Notes: generated by a model from the letters alone, not told the origin. A stretch of 64,000 nucleotides of DNA from Bdellovibrio bacteriovorus (GCF_001592755.1 NZ_LUKF01000014.1:62841-126840), one strand, 5' to 3'. Numbered from the stretch's first letter, positions 9,724 through 19,161 are shown. Translations and numbers: made by a program.

Positions 9724-9747
9724 AAAACCTCCTGCAAGGGAGGTTTT
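9724..9747 (-). terminator. Hairpin overlapping the elbB Shine-Dalgarno sequence
   Basis: On the minus strand AAAACCTCC, a 6-base loop and GGAGGTTTT form a stem followed by eight T residues, then the elbB ATG. It has the shape of an intrinsic terminator for the upstream lipoprotein gene, while its 3' arm contains the GGAGG that elbB needs. It could attenuate transcription, hide the ribosome site, or both. Confidence 0.6.
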
Positions 9748-9805
9748 AGAGTACTGTCATTTAGAACTCTTGGCAATGAATCGAGGTCGATTAGGACTGT
9801 GTGCC

Positions 9806-10675
9806 TTAAGGAGTTCCTCTTTTAAAATTTTTTAATTTTGTACAAGTCGTCACCAAAACTTTTTGACTCTGAATAGGGTAAAGCTGGCGATAGCAATATT
9901 CCTGCATGCGTGAAAAGAAAGGCATGTCAGGACTCAAAGTTACCCAGTAATTCACCTTCTGCTTCTCTACGGTTTCGCCGCGCTTCAATGCGATTGTCCA
10001 ATTGAAAGCGACCTTTTTCGTTTTGATGGAGCAGTTTTCAAACCCACCGCAGTTGGGTTGAGCTTTAATCAAATCTGGAACGGGACGCATCTCTTCTTCT
10101 ACTTTAAGATTCGAACAAGTGATGTCGCAGCTATCGACTTGCAACTCTTCTTTGCAATATTTGTCTAAGGCCTCGGATTTTTCGCAAGCATAAGCCAAAC
10201 CATAAAGGCGCTCAAAGCCCAGCACCATTTGATTGTCGTCAGCCATAGTTTTCAATTCTGGCTGATAACTCATCACTCTTTGAGCATTCGCGATGGACGT
10301 ATCCAGTTTTGCGACGGATCGATGATCTTCGCGTGTGGATTCCGCTCCTTCTTGGTCGCCTTTGTAGGCTTTGCTTTGATAAGCGTAAGTGTAAAGCCAC
10401 TCATCCTCTTTTTCTTCTTTGTTGGTGATGGTGATGGCTTCCTGCAAGACATAAAACGGCTGAGGATTGGTCTCGAGCGTTTGCTCGGTTTCCTGAAAAA
10501 GAAAGTCATTCTTTGCCATGGTCAATGGATCTGCCTGGCCCCAGGCTGTTGCCAAAGCGTCTTGCACTTCGGCGACACTTGCGGGAGTTTCTGCTTCTTC
10601 TACAGGTTCTTTAATACAAGAGACAACACTGCTAAGAACTAGCAGCGATAATAAACCGTGTTTCCATGAAATCAT
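9806..10675 (-). CDS. Putative lipoprotein, function unknown
   Basis: The 289-residue product begins MISWKHGLLSLLVLSSVVSC, a lipoprotein signal with Cys20 as the lipidation site. The mature part is acidic, rich in charged residues, and has several cysteines in a CDITCSN segment and near the C-terminus. I do not recognise a family. Its ATG overlaps the stop of the acetyltransferase gene in an ATGA, so it is translationally coupled to it; this decides the start against a TTG 18 bases earlier. Likely periplasmic face of a membrane. Confidence 0.7.
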   Translation of the reverse strand: MISWKHGLLSLLVLSSVVSCIKEPVEEAETPASVAEVQDALATAWGQADPLTMAKNDFLFQETEQTLETNPQPFYVLQEAITITNKEEKEDEWLYTYAYQSKAYKGDQEGAESTREDHRSVAKLDTSIANAQRVMSYQPELKTMADDNQMVLGFERLYGLAYACEKSEALDKYCKEELQVDSCDITCSNLKVEEEMRPVPDLIKAQPNCGGFENCSIKTKKVAFNWTIALKRGETVEKQKVNYWVTLSPDMPFFSRMQEYCYRQLYPIQSQKVLVTTCTKLKNFKRGTP

Positions 10676-11763
10676 ATTGAATCCCAGCCCCAAATCCAGA
10701 GGTTTAGTGGTAATACCTTTTCAAATTTTTCGACGGTTTCGTCTTTGAAGATACCCAATGCGCGGTAGTCTACAGGGCCAAACAGAAGACGAACCATGTC
10801 AGTTTCATTTTTGATAGTGTAAAGATCCTGACCGATGCCGAAAACGAAGTGTTCAGGATGTTTTTCAAGAACGATGTCAGCCACACCCTCAGCGCGGAAA
10901 GCGCGTTTGATCTTTGCTGACAACTGATCAAAGTTCACAAGCTTAATCATACCCAAAAAACCTTGATTCATTGTGACAGGCTTTTGTTGCAACTGCTGAA
11001 TCAAATTCGTCGCGTGGCGAGGACAGATAATTGTGTAAGGCTGATTTTTTTGCGCGCGAATAAAACTGAAAAGAGCCATCAGCTTAGAAACCGATCCGCC
11101 CCATTCATGAATATAGCCACCCAGGTCCACGCCTTTGCCTTCAATGGCATAAGCGGCCAACTGACCGTTCGATTCCCAAGCGGTGTAGACTTTTGTTTGT
11201 GGAATTGAAAGAAACTTTCGAGTCTCTTCAATCGTGCGCACCGAGTTCACGGAATGTGAAGAATACAGACGATAAATAGCATCTGGAGAAACTTTAGTGT
11301 CTGTGGAAAAACGCAAGTTCACTGGCGGAATATCGAAGTTTTCTTCAACGACGAAGCTGATCTCACTCCCGGCAAGCTCAAAACCCATGCGACGATAGAA
11401 ATCGAACAGATCTGTCCAGAGGATCGCGATGTCGCAAGATTGCTCCGTTGCCGATTTTAAGCAGTCAGAAATAACCTGAGTGCTATAACCCTGTCCGCGA
11501 TGGTTATCATCCGTAACAACGGAGCCAATCGCGCCCACTTTAAAGATCACATGGGGGGACTTAATAATAAGAGGTTTCAATACCGCATGTGATAAAACCT
11601 GATCTTCATCAGCTATAATGCGCATATTGTGCAAGTTGTTAGATGAAAAGGCTGTGGGATATTCCGCAGCAATCGACCAGGAGGCTTCATTACGCAACTT
11701 TTTGTTCAAAAAATCTAAAACACGAGGCAATTCGTTTTCTGACGGCGAGCGAGGTCCTTCCAT
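10672..11763 (-). CDS. GNAT-family N-acetyltransferase
   Basis: The 363-residue protein has a GNAT domain in its first 170 residues, with the acetyl-CoA pyrophosphate loop in VTDDNHRGQGYSTQVI and the later FYRRMGFELAG motif typical of the fold. The C-terminal 190 residues are an unassigned second domain, which gives it a size similar to Eis-type two-domain acetyltransferases. The start at 11763 has a strong AAAGGAGAG site; a longer frame upstream lacks one. It is followed by a coupled lipoprotein gene. The acceptor substrate is unknown. Confidence 0.8.
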   Translation of the reverse strand: MEGPRSPSENELPRVLDFLNKKLRNEASWSIAAEYPTAFSSNNLHNMRIIADEDQVLSHAVLKPLIIKSPHVIFKVGAIGSVVTDDNHRGQGYSTQVISDCLKSATEQSCDIAILWTDLFDFYRRMGFELAGSEISFVVEENFDIPPVNLRFSTDTKVSPDAIYRLYSSHSVNSVRTIEETRKFLSIPQTKVYTAWESNGQLAAYAIEGKGVDLGGYIHEWGGSVSKLMALFSFIRAQKNQPYTIICPRHATNLIQQLQQKPVTMNQGFLGMIKLVNFDQLSAKIKRAFRAEGVADIVLEKHPEHFVFGIGQDLYTIKNETDMVRLLFGPVDYRALGIFKDETVEKFEKVLPLNLWIWGWDSI

Positions 11764-11842
11764 GAACTCTCCTTTAATTTCCTCTCTAGAATATCTGTAA
11801 AAAGGCCAGGACCCCAGCATTCAACAAAGAACGTCGTGAAAA

Positions 11843-11905
11843 ATGCGACCCAAGTCGGGAACGGGGTTTGACATCAAGGTCAAAAGTTTTATATTAAGGT
11901 CGCAT
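11843..11905. promoter_or_regulatory. Promoter flanked by inverted repeat ATGCGACC/GGTCGCAT
   Basis: TTGACA (11868-11873), a 16-base spacer and TATATT (11890-11895) form a housekeeping-type promoter for the ferredoxin-nth-thi series. It lies between two perfect 8-bp inverted repeats, 11843-11850 and 11898-11905 (9 of 10 if extended), which could be a regulator's half sites. No THI-box (thiamine riboswitch) is visible in the leader. Confidence 0.55.
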
Positions 11906-11919
11906 ATTTAGGAGACCTC

Positions 11920-12156
11920 ATGGCCGATAAGAGTCAGCAGTGGAAAGAGAATAAACCAGGCAAGATATTCGTGGATCAGTCCTGCATTGCTTGTGACGCT
12001 TGTGTTCTTACTGCTCCTAAGAATTTCTCTATGCATGAAGAAGACGGTCACGCCTTCGTAAGCAAACAACCCGACTCTCCAGAAGAAGAAGCTCTTTGTA
12101 AAGAGGCTATGGAAGGTTGTCCTGTAGAAGCTATCGGTAATGACGGTGACCAATAA
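11920..12156 (+). CDS. Single-cluster [4Fe-4S] ferredoxin
   Basis: This 78-residue protein has CIACDAC (Cys22, 25, 28) and a distant Cys-Pro (GCPVEAI), the ligand set of one [4Fe-4S] cluster, as in the short ferredoxins. It is an electron carrier in the cytoplasm. TTAGGAGACCTC precedes the ATG. Its last 17 bases overlap the start of nth, which itself encodes an iron-sulfur enzyme. Whether this ferredoxin serves the repair enzyme, or only shares its transcript, cannot be told. Confidence 0.88.
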   Translation: MADKSQQWKENKPGKIFVDQSCIACDACVLTAPKNFSMHEEDGHAFVSKQPDSPEEEALCKEAMEGCPVEAIGNDGDQ

Positions 12157-12844
12157 AAAGACCGTAAAAAAGCCGGCGAAAACCTCTAAAGCGCCGGCTC
12201 CTAAAAAGGCTTCCTCTAAAAAAGCCCCTCTTCTAGATACCCTGGCCCTTTTTAAAAGATATTATCCCGACGCCCACTGTGCTCTGAATTTTACCAATCC
12301 TTATGAGCTTTTGGTGGCCACGGTCTTATCCGCGCAATGCACGGATGAGCGGGTGAACATGGTGACGCCGGCACTTTTCAAAAAGTATCCGACGCCGCAA
12401 AAAATGGCCAAGGCGTCGGTTGAAGACATCGAGCAACTTATTCGTTCTACGGGCTTTTTTAAAAACAAAGCCAATAACCTGAAGCAAGCCGCCATTCAGC
12501 TGACAGAGAAACATAAGGCCGAGATTCCGCAGAATCTCGAGGCTTTGGTCGAGCTTCCGGGCGTGGGTCGAAAGACTGCCAATGTGGTTTTAGGAAATGC
12601 TTTTGGGATCGCCAGCGGTATCGTCGTCGACACGCATGTGACGCGTTTATCTTACCGCTTGGGTTGGACTCAGACCGACAATGCTGTGTTGATTGAAAAA
12701 GAATTGGTGAAGCATGTGCCCGAAGAAGATTGGGTGATGTTCTCTCACTATCTGATCTCTCATGGTCGGGCTATCTGTAAGGCGAGAAAACCTGATTGCA
12801 GTCACTGCTTTCTAGAGGAGACTTGCCCTAAGAAGGGTGTCTAG
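12140..12844 (+). CDS. nth: Endonuclease III
   Basis: Base-excision repair DNA glycosylase/AP lyase for oxidised pyrimidines. The 234-residue product has the helix-hairpin-helix LPGVGRKTANVV with catalytic Lys145, catalytic Asp164 (VVDTHV), and the C-terminal cluster ligands Cys213-X6-Cys220-X2-Cys223-X5-Cys229. About 30 N-terminal residues form a Lys/Ala/Pro-rich tail that E. coli Nth lacks and that may add DNA contacts. The start lies inside the ferredoxin gene (17-base overlap). Confidence 0.96.
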   Translation: MTVTNKKTVKKPAKTSKAPAPKKASSKKAPLLDTLALFKRYYPDAHCALNFTNPYELLVATVLSAQCTDERVNMVTPALFKKYPTPQKMAKASVEDIEQLIRSTGFFKNKANNLKQAAIQLTEKHKAEIPQNLEALVELPGVGRKTANVVLGNAFGIASGIVVDTHVTRLSYRLGWTQTDNAVLIEKELVKHVPEEDWVMFSHYLISHGRAICKARKPDCSHCFLEETCPKKGV

Positions 12845-12858
12845 TTCACAATGTCTTC

Positions 12859-13341
12859 ATGTTGGTTGCATTTTTTGAGAGCGTTAAATACGTAGGCCAT
12901 CTTTTACCTATTTCTTTCTTAAGAATTTTCTTAGGTTATTACTATTTAGAACAAGCCATGGTGAAGTATCGCGGCGATTTTTTAACTCGTCCGCGAATTG
13001 CCGATCAAATGGCCGAGTGGTTGCCGGCAAGCCATGCTCCGAACTGGTTTAAGATCTTCGCCAGCAGCCAGATGATTCCGAATTGGCAAACGGTGGCCTT
13101 TATTATTCTCGGCTTAGAGTTCGCTGTCGCAATTTCCTATATCATCGGTTACGTGGTTCGTCCCGTGGCCTTGTTGGGAGTTTTGTTGTGTGTGACGATG
13201 CTCTTTGTTTCGGGACCGGCAACGGAAGATCTGTATAAAACATTCTTGGCCATCCATTTGATTCTTGCCTGGGTCGGCGCGGGTCGCTGCTTAGGTTTTG
13301 ATTACTACTTCTTCAAACGTCGCCGCGGATTATGGTGGTAG
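12859..13341 (+). CDS. DoxX-family membrane protein
   Basis: The 160-residue protein has four predicted membrane helices and the DoxX-type opening LRIFLGYYYLEQAMVKY. DoxX-like proteins are small inner-membrane subunits; some are linked to quinol oxidation or thiol balance, but most have no assigned role. The start is the ATG at 12859; an out-of-frame ATG lies 8 bases before it, and the ribosome site is weak. It is followed after one base by thiB, so it probably shares that transcript. Confidence 0.75.
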   Translation: MLVAFFESVKYVGHLLPISFLRIFLGYYYLEQAMVKYRGDFLTRPRIADQMAEWLPASHAPNWFKIFASSQMIPNWQTVAFIILGLEFAVAISYIIGYVVRPVALLGVLLCVTMLFVSGPATEDLYKTFLAIHLILAWVGAGRCLGFDYYFFKRRRGLWW

Positions 13342-13342
13342 A

Positions 13343-14383
13343 GTGAAACATTTTGTCTTTTTCTTAGCAGTTATTTTCTTAGGACTTTTCTTGGCTGTTC
13401 TGAATAAAACAGATCAAGGCGGCAGCGCAAGCTCTCTTCCGACGTTGCGTGTATTTGGATATGCCTCTTTCACCGGTCGCTGGGGGCCGGGACCACTTTT
13501 AAAAGAAGCGTTTGAAAAAACTTGTAAGTGCAAAGTGGAATTCATCGAAGGCAGTGATTCAGGAATTCTTTTGCAGCGACTTAAGATCGAAGGCGAAAGC
13601 CTGGGTGCTGATGTTGTCGTGGGCTTAGACCAATTCGATATTTCAAAAGCCGTGGCGGAACAGCCATGGCGCAAACTCAGCTTGGGTCAATTGGACGTGT
13701 ATGATTCTGTTCGCCCGGCTTTGGCTAACAGTTTTTTTGTTCCTTATGACTGGGGCGCTTTAACTTTTATCGCTCGCAAGGATGAGCTGACTCGTCTGCC
13801 TTCAAGTTTGGATGATTTGTTAGCTCCGGAACTTTCAAAGCGCATTGCTTTACAGGATCCACGAACGAGTTCTCCCGGAATGCAGTTTCTTTATTGGGTG
13901 GTGCGTTCCAAGGGCGAAGAAGAAGGATTTAAGTTTTTGCAAAAGCTGATGGGGCAAGTTCATAGTTTTTCGCCAACTTGGTCGACAGCCTATGGTCTTT
14001 TCACCAATAAGCAAACAAAACTGGTGTATTCCTATGTGACTTCGCCTTTGTATCATGAACTCGAAGAAAAAAAGAGCGGCTACATCGCGCTTCCATTTAA
14101 TGAACCTTTGCCAGTGCAATTTGAATTCGTAGGAATCCCTGATTTCTGCCGTCACTGTGATCTGGCTGAAAAATTCGTGAACTTAATGCTGTCTCAAGAA
14201 GGTCAGCGCATCATCATGGAAAAGAACTATATGTTCCCGGTGATGAAAGGTGTTATGGAAGACACGGCGTTTGCCCCGTTGATGAATGTAAAAACAATGG
14301 AGCAAGTGGAAATTCTATCTTCTTCAGAAGTCGATCGTCTTTTAAAGCGCTGGACGGAAATTCGTAGGAGCGAGCTCAATTGA
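13343..14383 (+). CDS. thiB: Thiamine-type ABC transporter substrate-binding protein
   Basis: This 346-residue protein resembles ThiB/TbpA along its length: LRVFGYASFTGRWGPGP near the start, EGSDSGILLQRLKIEGESLGADVVVGLD, then QDPRTSSPGMQFLYW and SPTWSTAYGLF. These regions line the thiamine pocket in the family. The N-terminus is a hydrophobic helix that may serve as signal peptide or membrane anchor. The start is a GTG right after the DoxX stop; an upstream in-frame start would fall inside DoxX. It should deliver thiamine or its phosphates to ThiP-ThiQ. Confidence 0.87.
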   Translation: MKHFVFFLAVIFLGLFLAVLNKTDQGGSASSLPTLRVFGYASFTGRWGPGPLLKEAFEKTCKCKVEFIEGSDSGILLQRLKIEGESLGADVVVGLDQFDISKAVAEQPWRKLSLGQLDVYDSVRPALANSFFVPYDWGALTFIARKDELTRLPSSLDDLLAPELSKRIALQDPRTSSPGMQFLYWVVRSKGEEEGFKFLQKLMGQVHSFSPTWSTAYGLFTNKQTKLVYSYVTSPLYHELEEKKSGYIALPFNEPLPVQFEFVGIPDFCRHCDLAEKFVNLMLSQEGQRIIMEKNYMFPVMKGVMEDTAFAPLMNVKTMEQVEILSSSEVDRLLKRWTEIRRSELN

Positions 14384-15843
14384 ACTTGAGAAGTGCGCTT
14401 CGTCTTAGCGTTGTTATCTTTTTGCTTTTTCCGTTTCTTTTTTTGCTAGCGCAGTTTCGTATTACGGAATGGCCTGACACCGGTGAACTGTTGTGGGCCT
14501 TTAAGAATAGTTTTATTCAAGCATTCTTTTCCGCCGTATTTTCTTTGCTTATCGGCTTTTGGGTGAGCTTAGGTTTACTGTCATTGAGTTCCGGTCCCTA
14601 TAAAAAGCTGCGGTTCGCTCTAGAAATTCTGTGTCTGCTTCCCAATTTTTTACCTCCGATATTCATTTTGCTTTCGACCTTGAATGTCGTGGATCCATTC
14701 CCTATGGGTGTCATTGGCATTGTTCTTATTCACACGTTGATGAATTTTGGCTTGGTCGCCGTTTTATTAGCAGGAATTATTGAAAATAAAATGGGCGGCA
14801 TGATTGAGCTTGCCTATGTCGAAGGAGCCCGTCGGTGGCAATTTCTGACGCGCGGACTTTTCCCTTTTCTTAAAAAAGATTTCTGGCTTTTAGGACTTTT
14901 CATTTTTGTCGTTTGCTTCGGCAGTTTTGCAGTACCGCTCATCGTAGGCGGAGGCAAAGGAACGACCGTAGAAGTTTTAATCTATGAAAAAATCCGGCTT
15001 TCTAATAATTGGGGAGACGCCGTTCTTTTGGCCTTTTTGCAATCGACGTTTATCTTTGCCCTTTCCTTTGTTGCTAGTCGGGGAAAAGGTGCTTACGTCA
15101 CCCGTGAAGCGAATCTGAATCTGATCAAGTCTTGGAGTGGTGTTTTCATTATTGTCGCTCTTTCTTTCATGTATCTCTATGGTTACGTGCAAGGCTTCTT
15201 TTCCGGGCTGACGTTGATCACGAACTTTTACGAACTGCAGTCAGCGCTTTTCTGGAATTTCTTAGGCAGTATGGCGCTGGGCATTTCTGTGGGTGTGCTT
15301 TGTTATGCAGGCTTGATGCTAATTGCTTATTGTTGGCCGAAGGCTTGGTTTGAAAAATTCTTAAACGGTTATGTTGCTCCTTCAACCTCCCTGGCTTGCT
15401 TCAGTCTTCTTTTGTTGGGGCCTAATGAAGGTCTTTATCCGTTTATCAAAATTCCTTTGGCTTTAACCTTATTGAGTCTGAATAGTCTTTTTCGCATGGG
15501 CTGGGATGGAGAGCTGCACGCCCTGCAATCCCAGATTACGGTGGCCTATGCAATGGGGGCGTCTCGCTGTCAGATTTTTAAAGAGATTCTTTTCCCGCAG
15601 CTTTCAGCACGCGCCGGGCTGCTAGCGGGGATTGCTTCTATTTGGGCTTGTGGAGACTTTGCGGTATCACGAATACTTGCGCATCGAGACCTGAGCATCG
15701 CGATGATGACCGAGACCTTGATGTCAGGTTACCGTCTGAATCAGGCCATTGTCTTAAGCAGCTTGATTATTCTTGCAGGCCTGCTTTGTTTTTTCATCTG
15801 TGTGGGGGGAAGTCGTGTCCTACGTCGAAAATTTGCACCGTGA
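14380..15843 (+). CDS. thiP: Thiamine-type ABC transporter permease (fused two-domain)
   Basis: The 487-residue inner-membrane protein has about 11-12 hydrophobic segments in two halves, each with an ATPase-docking EAA loop (EGARRWQFLTRGLFPF at about 147, YAMGASRCQIFKEILFPQ in the second half). The two-half layout matches ThiP. It starts at a TTG that overlaps the thiB stop and ends 29 bases inside thiQ, so all three are coupled. Assignment to thiamine rests mainly on thiB; an iron-type (FbpB-like) permease would look similar. Confidence 0.85.
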   Translation: MNLRSALRLSVVIFLLFPFLFLLAQFRITEWPDTGELLWAFKNSFIQAFFSAVFSLLIGFWVSLGLLSLSSGPYKKLRFALEILCLLPNFLPPIFILLSTLNVVDPFPMGVIGIVLIHTLMNFGLVAVLLAGIIENKMGGMIELAYVEGARRWQFLTRGLFPFLKKDFWLLGLFIFVVCFGSFAVPLIVGGGKGTTVEVLIYEKIRLSNNWGDAVLLAFLQSTFIFALSFVASRGKGAYVTREANLNLIKSWSGVFIIVALSFMYLYGYVQGFFSGLTLITNFYELQSALFWNFLGSMALGISVGVLCYAGLMLIAYCWPKAWFEKFLNGYVAPSTSLACFSLLLLGPNEGLYPFIKIPLALTLLSLNSLFRMGWDGELHALQSQITVAYAMGASRCQIFKEILFPQLSARAGLLAGIASIWACGDFAVSRILAHRDLSIAMMTETLMSGYRLNQAIVLSSLIILAGLLCFFICVGGSRVLRRKFAP

Positions 15844-16450
15844 TTATGGCGATTTTAAAATCGACATTGATCGTTGGGAAATCCTGGATCAGGGCGTGAC
15901 CGTTCTTTGGGGGCCTTCGGGTTCTGGAAAAACTTCGGTGTTTCGTATTTTGTTGGGACTTGAAGAATGCCCGGGAATGAAATGGAGTTTTCAAGGTGTT
16001 GATCTGGCAAAGTTAAAAACCCCGGATAAAAGATTAGGGGTCGTTTTTCAAACCTTGGATTTATTTCCTCATATGACGGCGGAAGAAAATATTCTGTTTG
16101 CAGCCAGAGCGCGCAAAGTTGACAGCCGGAAAGTGGCCAGTCGCATGAAAGAGCTCAACGAAGTCATGCAAATGGAAGGCTTCTTGCAAAGAAAAGCTTC
16201 GGTTCTTTCAGGCGGAGAAAAGCAACGCGTGGCCATTGCGCGCGCCATCGTCGGAGAGCCCCGACTTTTACTGTTGGATGAACCGTTTTCGGCCTTGGAT
16301 CAAGAGCTGCGTGAAGAAAGCCGTAAGCTTTTAAAGCGTGTGATCGAAGTTGAAAAAATTCCCGCTTTGTTAGTAACGCATGACCACAGAGACGTGGAAG
16401 TGTTGGCTAATAAAGTTTCAAAGATTCGTAACGGACAGCTGCAATCTTAA
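15815..16450 (+). CDS. thiQ: Thiamine-type ABC transporter ATPase
   Basis: This 211-residue ATPase has Walker A (GPSGSGKT), a Q-loop (VVFQTLDLFPHMT), signature LSGGEKQRVAIARA, Walker B (LLLLDEPFSALD) and the H-loop (VTHD). It is short like ThiQ and lacks a regulatory tail. I chose the GTG at 15815 because GGGGGGAAG precedes it and homology begins there; an earlier in-frame ATG lies deep in thiP. It overlaps the convergent kinase gene by 4 bases. Confidence 0.9.
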   Translation: MSYVENLHRDYGDFKIDIDRWEILDQGVTVLWGPSGSGKTSVFRILLGLEECPGMKWSFQGVDLAKLKTPDKRLGVVFQTLDLFPHMTAEENILFAARARKVDSRKVASRMKELNEVMQMEGFLQRKASVLSGGEKQRVAIARAIVGEPRLLLLDEPFSALDQELREESRKLLKRVIEVEKIPALLVTHDHRDVEVLANKVSKIRNGQLQS

Positions 16451-19161
16451 ACCGTATATCGCTGAATCATATCCACTAGATAAGATTTTTTAATAGGTTT
16501 CGTGACGTGCTCGGTGCAACCGGCATCCAAAGATTTTTGTACGTCTTCTGCCATAGCATTGGCACTGACAGCGATAATAGGGATGGGCTTGCGGTGAGTT
16601 TCAATTTCCCACTGGCGTATCTTGCGAGTGGCCGCGTAACCGTCCATCACCGGCATCTGAATATCCATCAAGATCAAATCAAAAGGTTCAGAGAATACTT
16701 TTTCGACCGCTTGAAGTCCGTTTTCAGCTTGCACGACTTCAAAAGGCAATTTCTTTAAATAAGTTAAAAGCAAGAAGCGATTGTCTTCCGTGTCATCAAC
16801 GACCAAGATTCGAGAATTGCGCGTCAGATCTTTTTCTTCCATTGGTGGCGGCGTCGGTGGAGCGAGAGCTGCCGGAGCCGCCTCCACACCCGGTTCTGCC
16901 GGAATGAAAGGAATCGTGAAATAGAAGGCGCTGCCTGCACCTTCTTCACTTTCAAACCAAATACGCCCACCCATAAGCTCGACCAGATTCTTAGAGATTG
17001 TCAGACCTAAACCACTACCGCCAAATTTACGCGTGATCGAGCTGTCCGCTTGTACGAAGTTCTGGAACAAAAGATGCTGCTTATCTAAAGGAATTCCCGT
17101 GCCCGTGTCTTTGATACCGAAGCGGACACATCTTTTCGTTTCGTCTTCGAAATCCAAACTGACGGTGATTTCGCCTTGCTGAGTGAACTTGATGGCGTTG
17201 CCAATCAGGTTGAAAAGAATCTGCCTTAAGCGTGTCGGATCCCCTACAACAAGACGTGAGGCCGCACTGTCTAAGTGCATTTCTAAATTAAAGCGCAGGT
17301 TCTTCTCGGCGGCTTTCTGTTTTAAGATGTCGCAGATATTGTTCGTTGTTGCTTGCAGATCGAACGCGATTTTTTCCAAACGAACTTCGCGCGCTTCGAT
17401 CTTCGAGATATCCAGAATGTCGTTAATAAGGGCTAAAAGGTTTTCACCCGCGTTGGCGCAGACTCTGACCAATTGTTCTTGCTCGGGCTTCAAGTCCGAC
17501 TCGGTCAGAATGTCGGTGATACCAATAATAGCATTGAGCGGAGTACGAATTTCGTGACTCATACGCGCTAAAAACTCGGACTTCGCTTGCGAGGCTTTCA
17601 CCGCCGCTTCACGCGCTTCGATCAATGCATTTTCTGCGGTGATACGATCCGTGATGTCGGTGCAGACGAACACGAAAGTCAGATCTTTGCCTGTACGTCC
17701 GGGAAGAGCCGCCCAGTTCATCAGGATCGGGATGCGTCGGTTTTCGGCATTCACAATTTCGGCTTCGATACTGTGACGTGTGTGTAAAAGCCAATTGTAG
17801 TTGCTAAATTCGGGCTGTGCATGAACCAATGTTTTTAAATCGATGTGCGAAAGCTGACTGGGTGTAATTCCCAATAAATTCATCGCGGATTCATTGGCTT
17901 GAGAAACCACGTAAGAACTTTGGCGCCAATCATCGTTATGAGTTACACGGACGATAAAAAGGAAGGCCTTAATCGACTGAATCACGCTATCCAAAAATTC
18001 TTTTGATACCGTGGTGGTTTCAAGGCGATCGGCCAATTGGTTGTACTTGCTGACAAGAAGACCGATTTCATCTTTGGAATTGTAATTGATTTTTTGAGTT
18101 AAGTTGGATGTTCCCAGCTTTTCCAGGCGATCTGTTAAAAGCTGGATCGGCTCAACGACTTTTCCAGTGGCCGCGAACGTGGCGAAGAAGAAAAGGATGA
18201 AAATCAAAACGGCCGCGGCACTAGAAGCGATCGCAATACGATCCAAAACGGCGAAGGCTTCGCTTTCGTCAATCTTCGTCTGAATATACCAAAGCTCACC
18301 ATTGGGGAGATAAATTTTTCCGATAGAACGAATGACCTTTTGCCCGCGATAGTCCGTGCCAAGTTCCCGCACTTCGCTCAGATTCTCAATCTTTTTGATA
18401 TCCTCATCACCGCGATTGGAAGAAAGAATTTCGGCTTCAGAACTTTTCGCACTTTGACCACCTTCCACTCGAAAGCGTCCCGTGTTACGCAAGCTCCAGT
18501 CTTCTCCGTAAATCAAAGTCTCGCCAGTTTGGCCCATCCCATGTGTGGCCCACGCAAAATTATCACTCGTGATGCGATCAATTTCTGAAATGGAAATTTT
18601 CAGAATCAGAACACCGACCACGGTGCTACGACGGAAGATAGGAGCGGCGACAAATCCCGTGGCAGAATTGGGACTGATAGCATCTTTGTCAAAATCAAGA
18701 AACAGTGTAGAGCCTTCTTGAGCTTTCATGCCCCATTGAAAAAGATCTTTCAGTTTGTTGGCACCATTGGTGTCCTTCAAAATTGAAATACCGTCTTCAA
18801 CATCTTTGCGAGTGGTATAAACGACGACACCTTTCGGGTTCACTAGCGCCATGTCATAGATATTGAAATCTAAAACATAGTTATCGAGCAGACGGCGGAA
18901 CTCCGGATGGGATTCCATGTTGGTATCCATCATCAAGTCATCGGTTTGCTCATGAGATGAAATGAGGTTGATGGCAGTCTGTAAATCCCGAAAATAATTT
19001 TCGATGGCCGTGGTTTTACTAATACGGATTTGGGTCAGCCGCTCATAGGTGCTGTCGATGACCGTGGACTCAACAATCTTTAGACCAATCAAAGCTACAA
19101 CGAATGTCGCCAGAAAGACCGAGATGAGGTTGAATAAAAAAATCCTTAAACGTAAAGTCAT
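16447..19161 (-). CDS. Hybrid histidine kinase with Cache and PAS sensor domains
   Basis: The 904-residue protein has a membrane helix at about 8-30, an extracytoplasmic Cache-like sensor (to about 300) and a second helix at about 310-332. Inside follow HAMP, a PAS domain (about 390-505), HisKA with His536 (MSHEIRTPL), an ATPase domain (NAIKF, DTGTGI, GSGLGL), a Pro/Ala-rich linker and a receiver with Asp833 (LMDIQMP). Cache domains usually bind small metabolites such as amino or organic acids. It shares its kinase/receiver arrangement with the gene at 5.8 kb but has a different sensor. No partner is adjacent. Confidence 0.92.
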   Translation of the reverse strand: MTLRLRIFLFNLISVFLATFVVALIGLKIVESTVIDSTYERLTQIRISKTTAIENYFRDLQTAINLISSHEQTDDLMMDTNMESHPEFRRLLDNYVLDFNIYDMALVNPKGVVVYTTRKDVEDGISILKDTNGANKLKDLFQWGMKAQEGSTLFLDFDKDAISPNSATGFVAAPIFRRSTVVGVLILKISISEIDRITSDNFAWATHGMGQTGETLIYGEDWSLRNTGRFRVEGGQSAKSSEAEILSSNRGDEDIKKIENLSEVRELGTDYRGQKVIRSIGKIYLPNGELWYIQTKIDESEAFAVLDRIAIASSAAAVLIFILFFFATFAATGKVVEPIQLLTDRLEKLGTSNLTQKINYNSKDEIGLLVSKYNQLADRLETTTVSKEFLDSVIQSIKAFLFIVRVTHNDDWRQSSYVVSQANESAMNLLGITPSQLSHIDLKTLVHAQPEFSNYNWLLHTRHSIEAEIVNAENRRIPILMNWAALPGRTGKDLTFVFVCTDITDRITAENALIEAREAAVKASQAKSEFLARMSHEIRTPLNAIIGITDILTESDLKPEQEQLVRVCANAGENLLALINDILDISKIEAREVRLEKIAFDLQATTNNICDILKQKAAEKNLRFNLEMHLDSAASRLVVGDPTRLRQILFNLIGNAIKFTQQGEITVSLDFEDETKRCVRFGIKDTGTGIPLDKQHLLFQNFVQADSSITRKFGGSGLGLTISKNLVELMGGRIWFESEEGAGSAFYFTIPFIPAEPGVEAAPAALAPPTPPPMEEKDLTRNSRILVVDDTEDNRFLLLTYLKKLPFEVVQAENGLQAVEKVFSEPFDLILMDIQMPVMDGYAATRKIRQWEIETHRKPIPIIAVSANAMAEDVQKSLDAGCTEHVTKPIKKSYLVDMIQRYTV

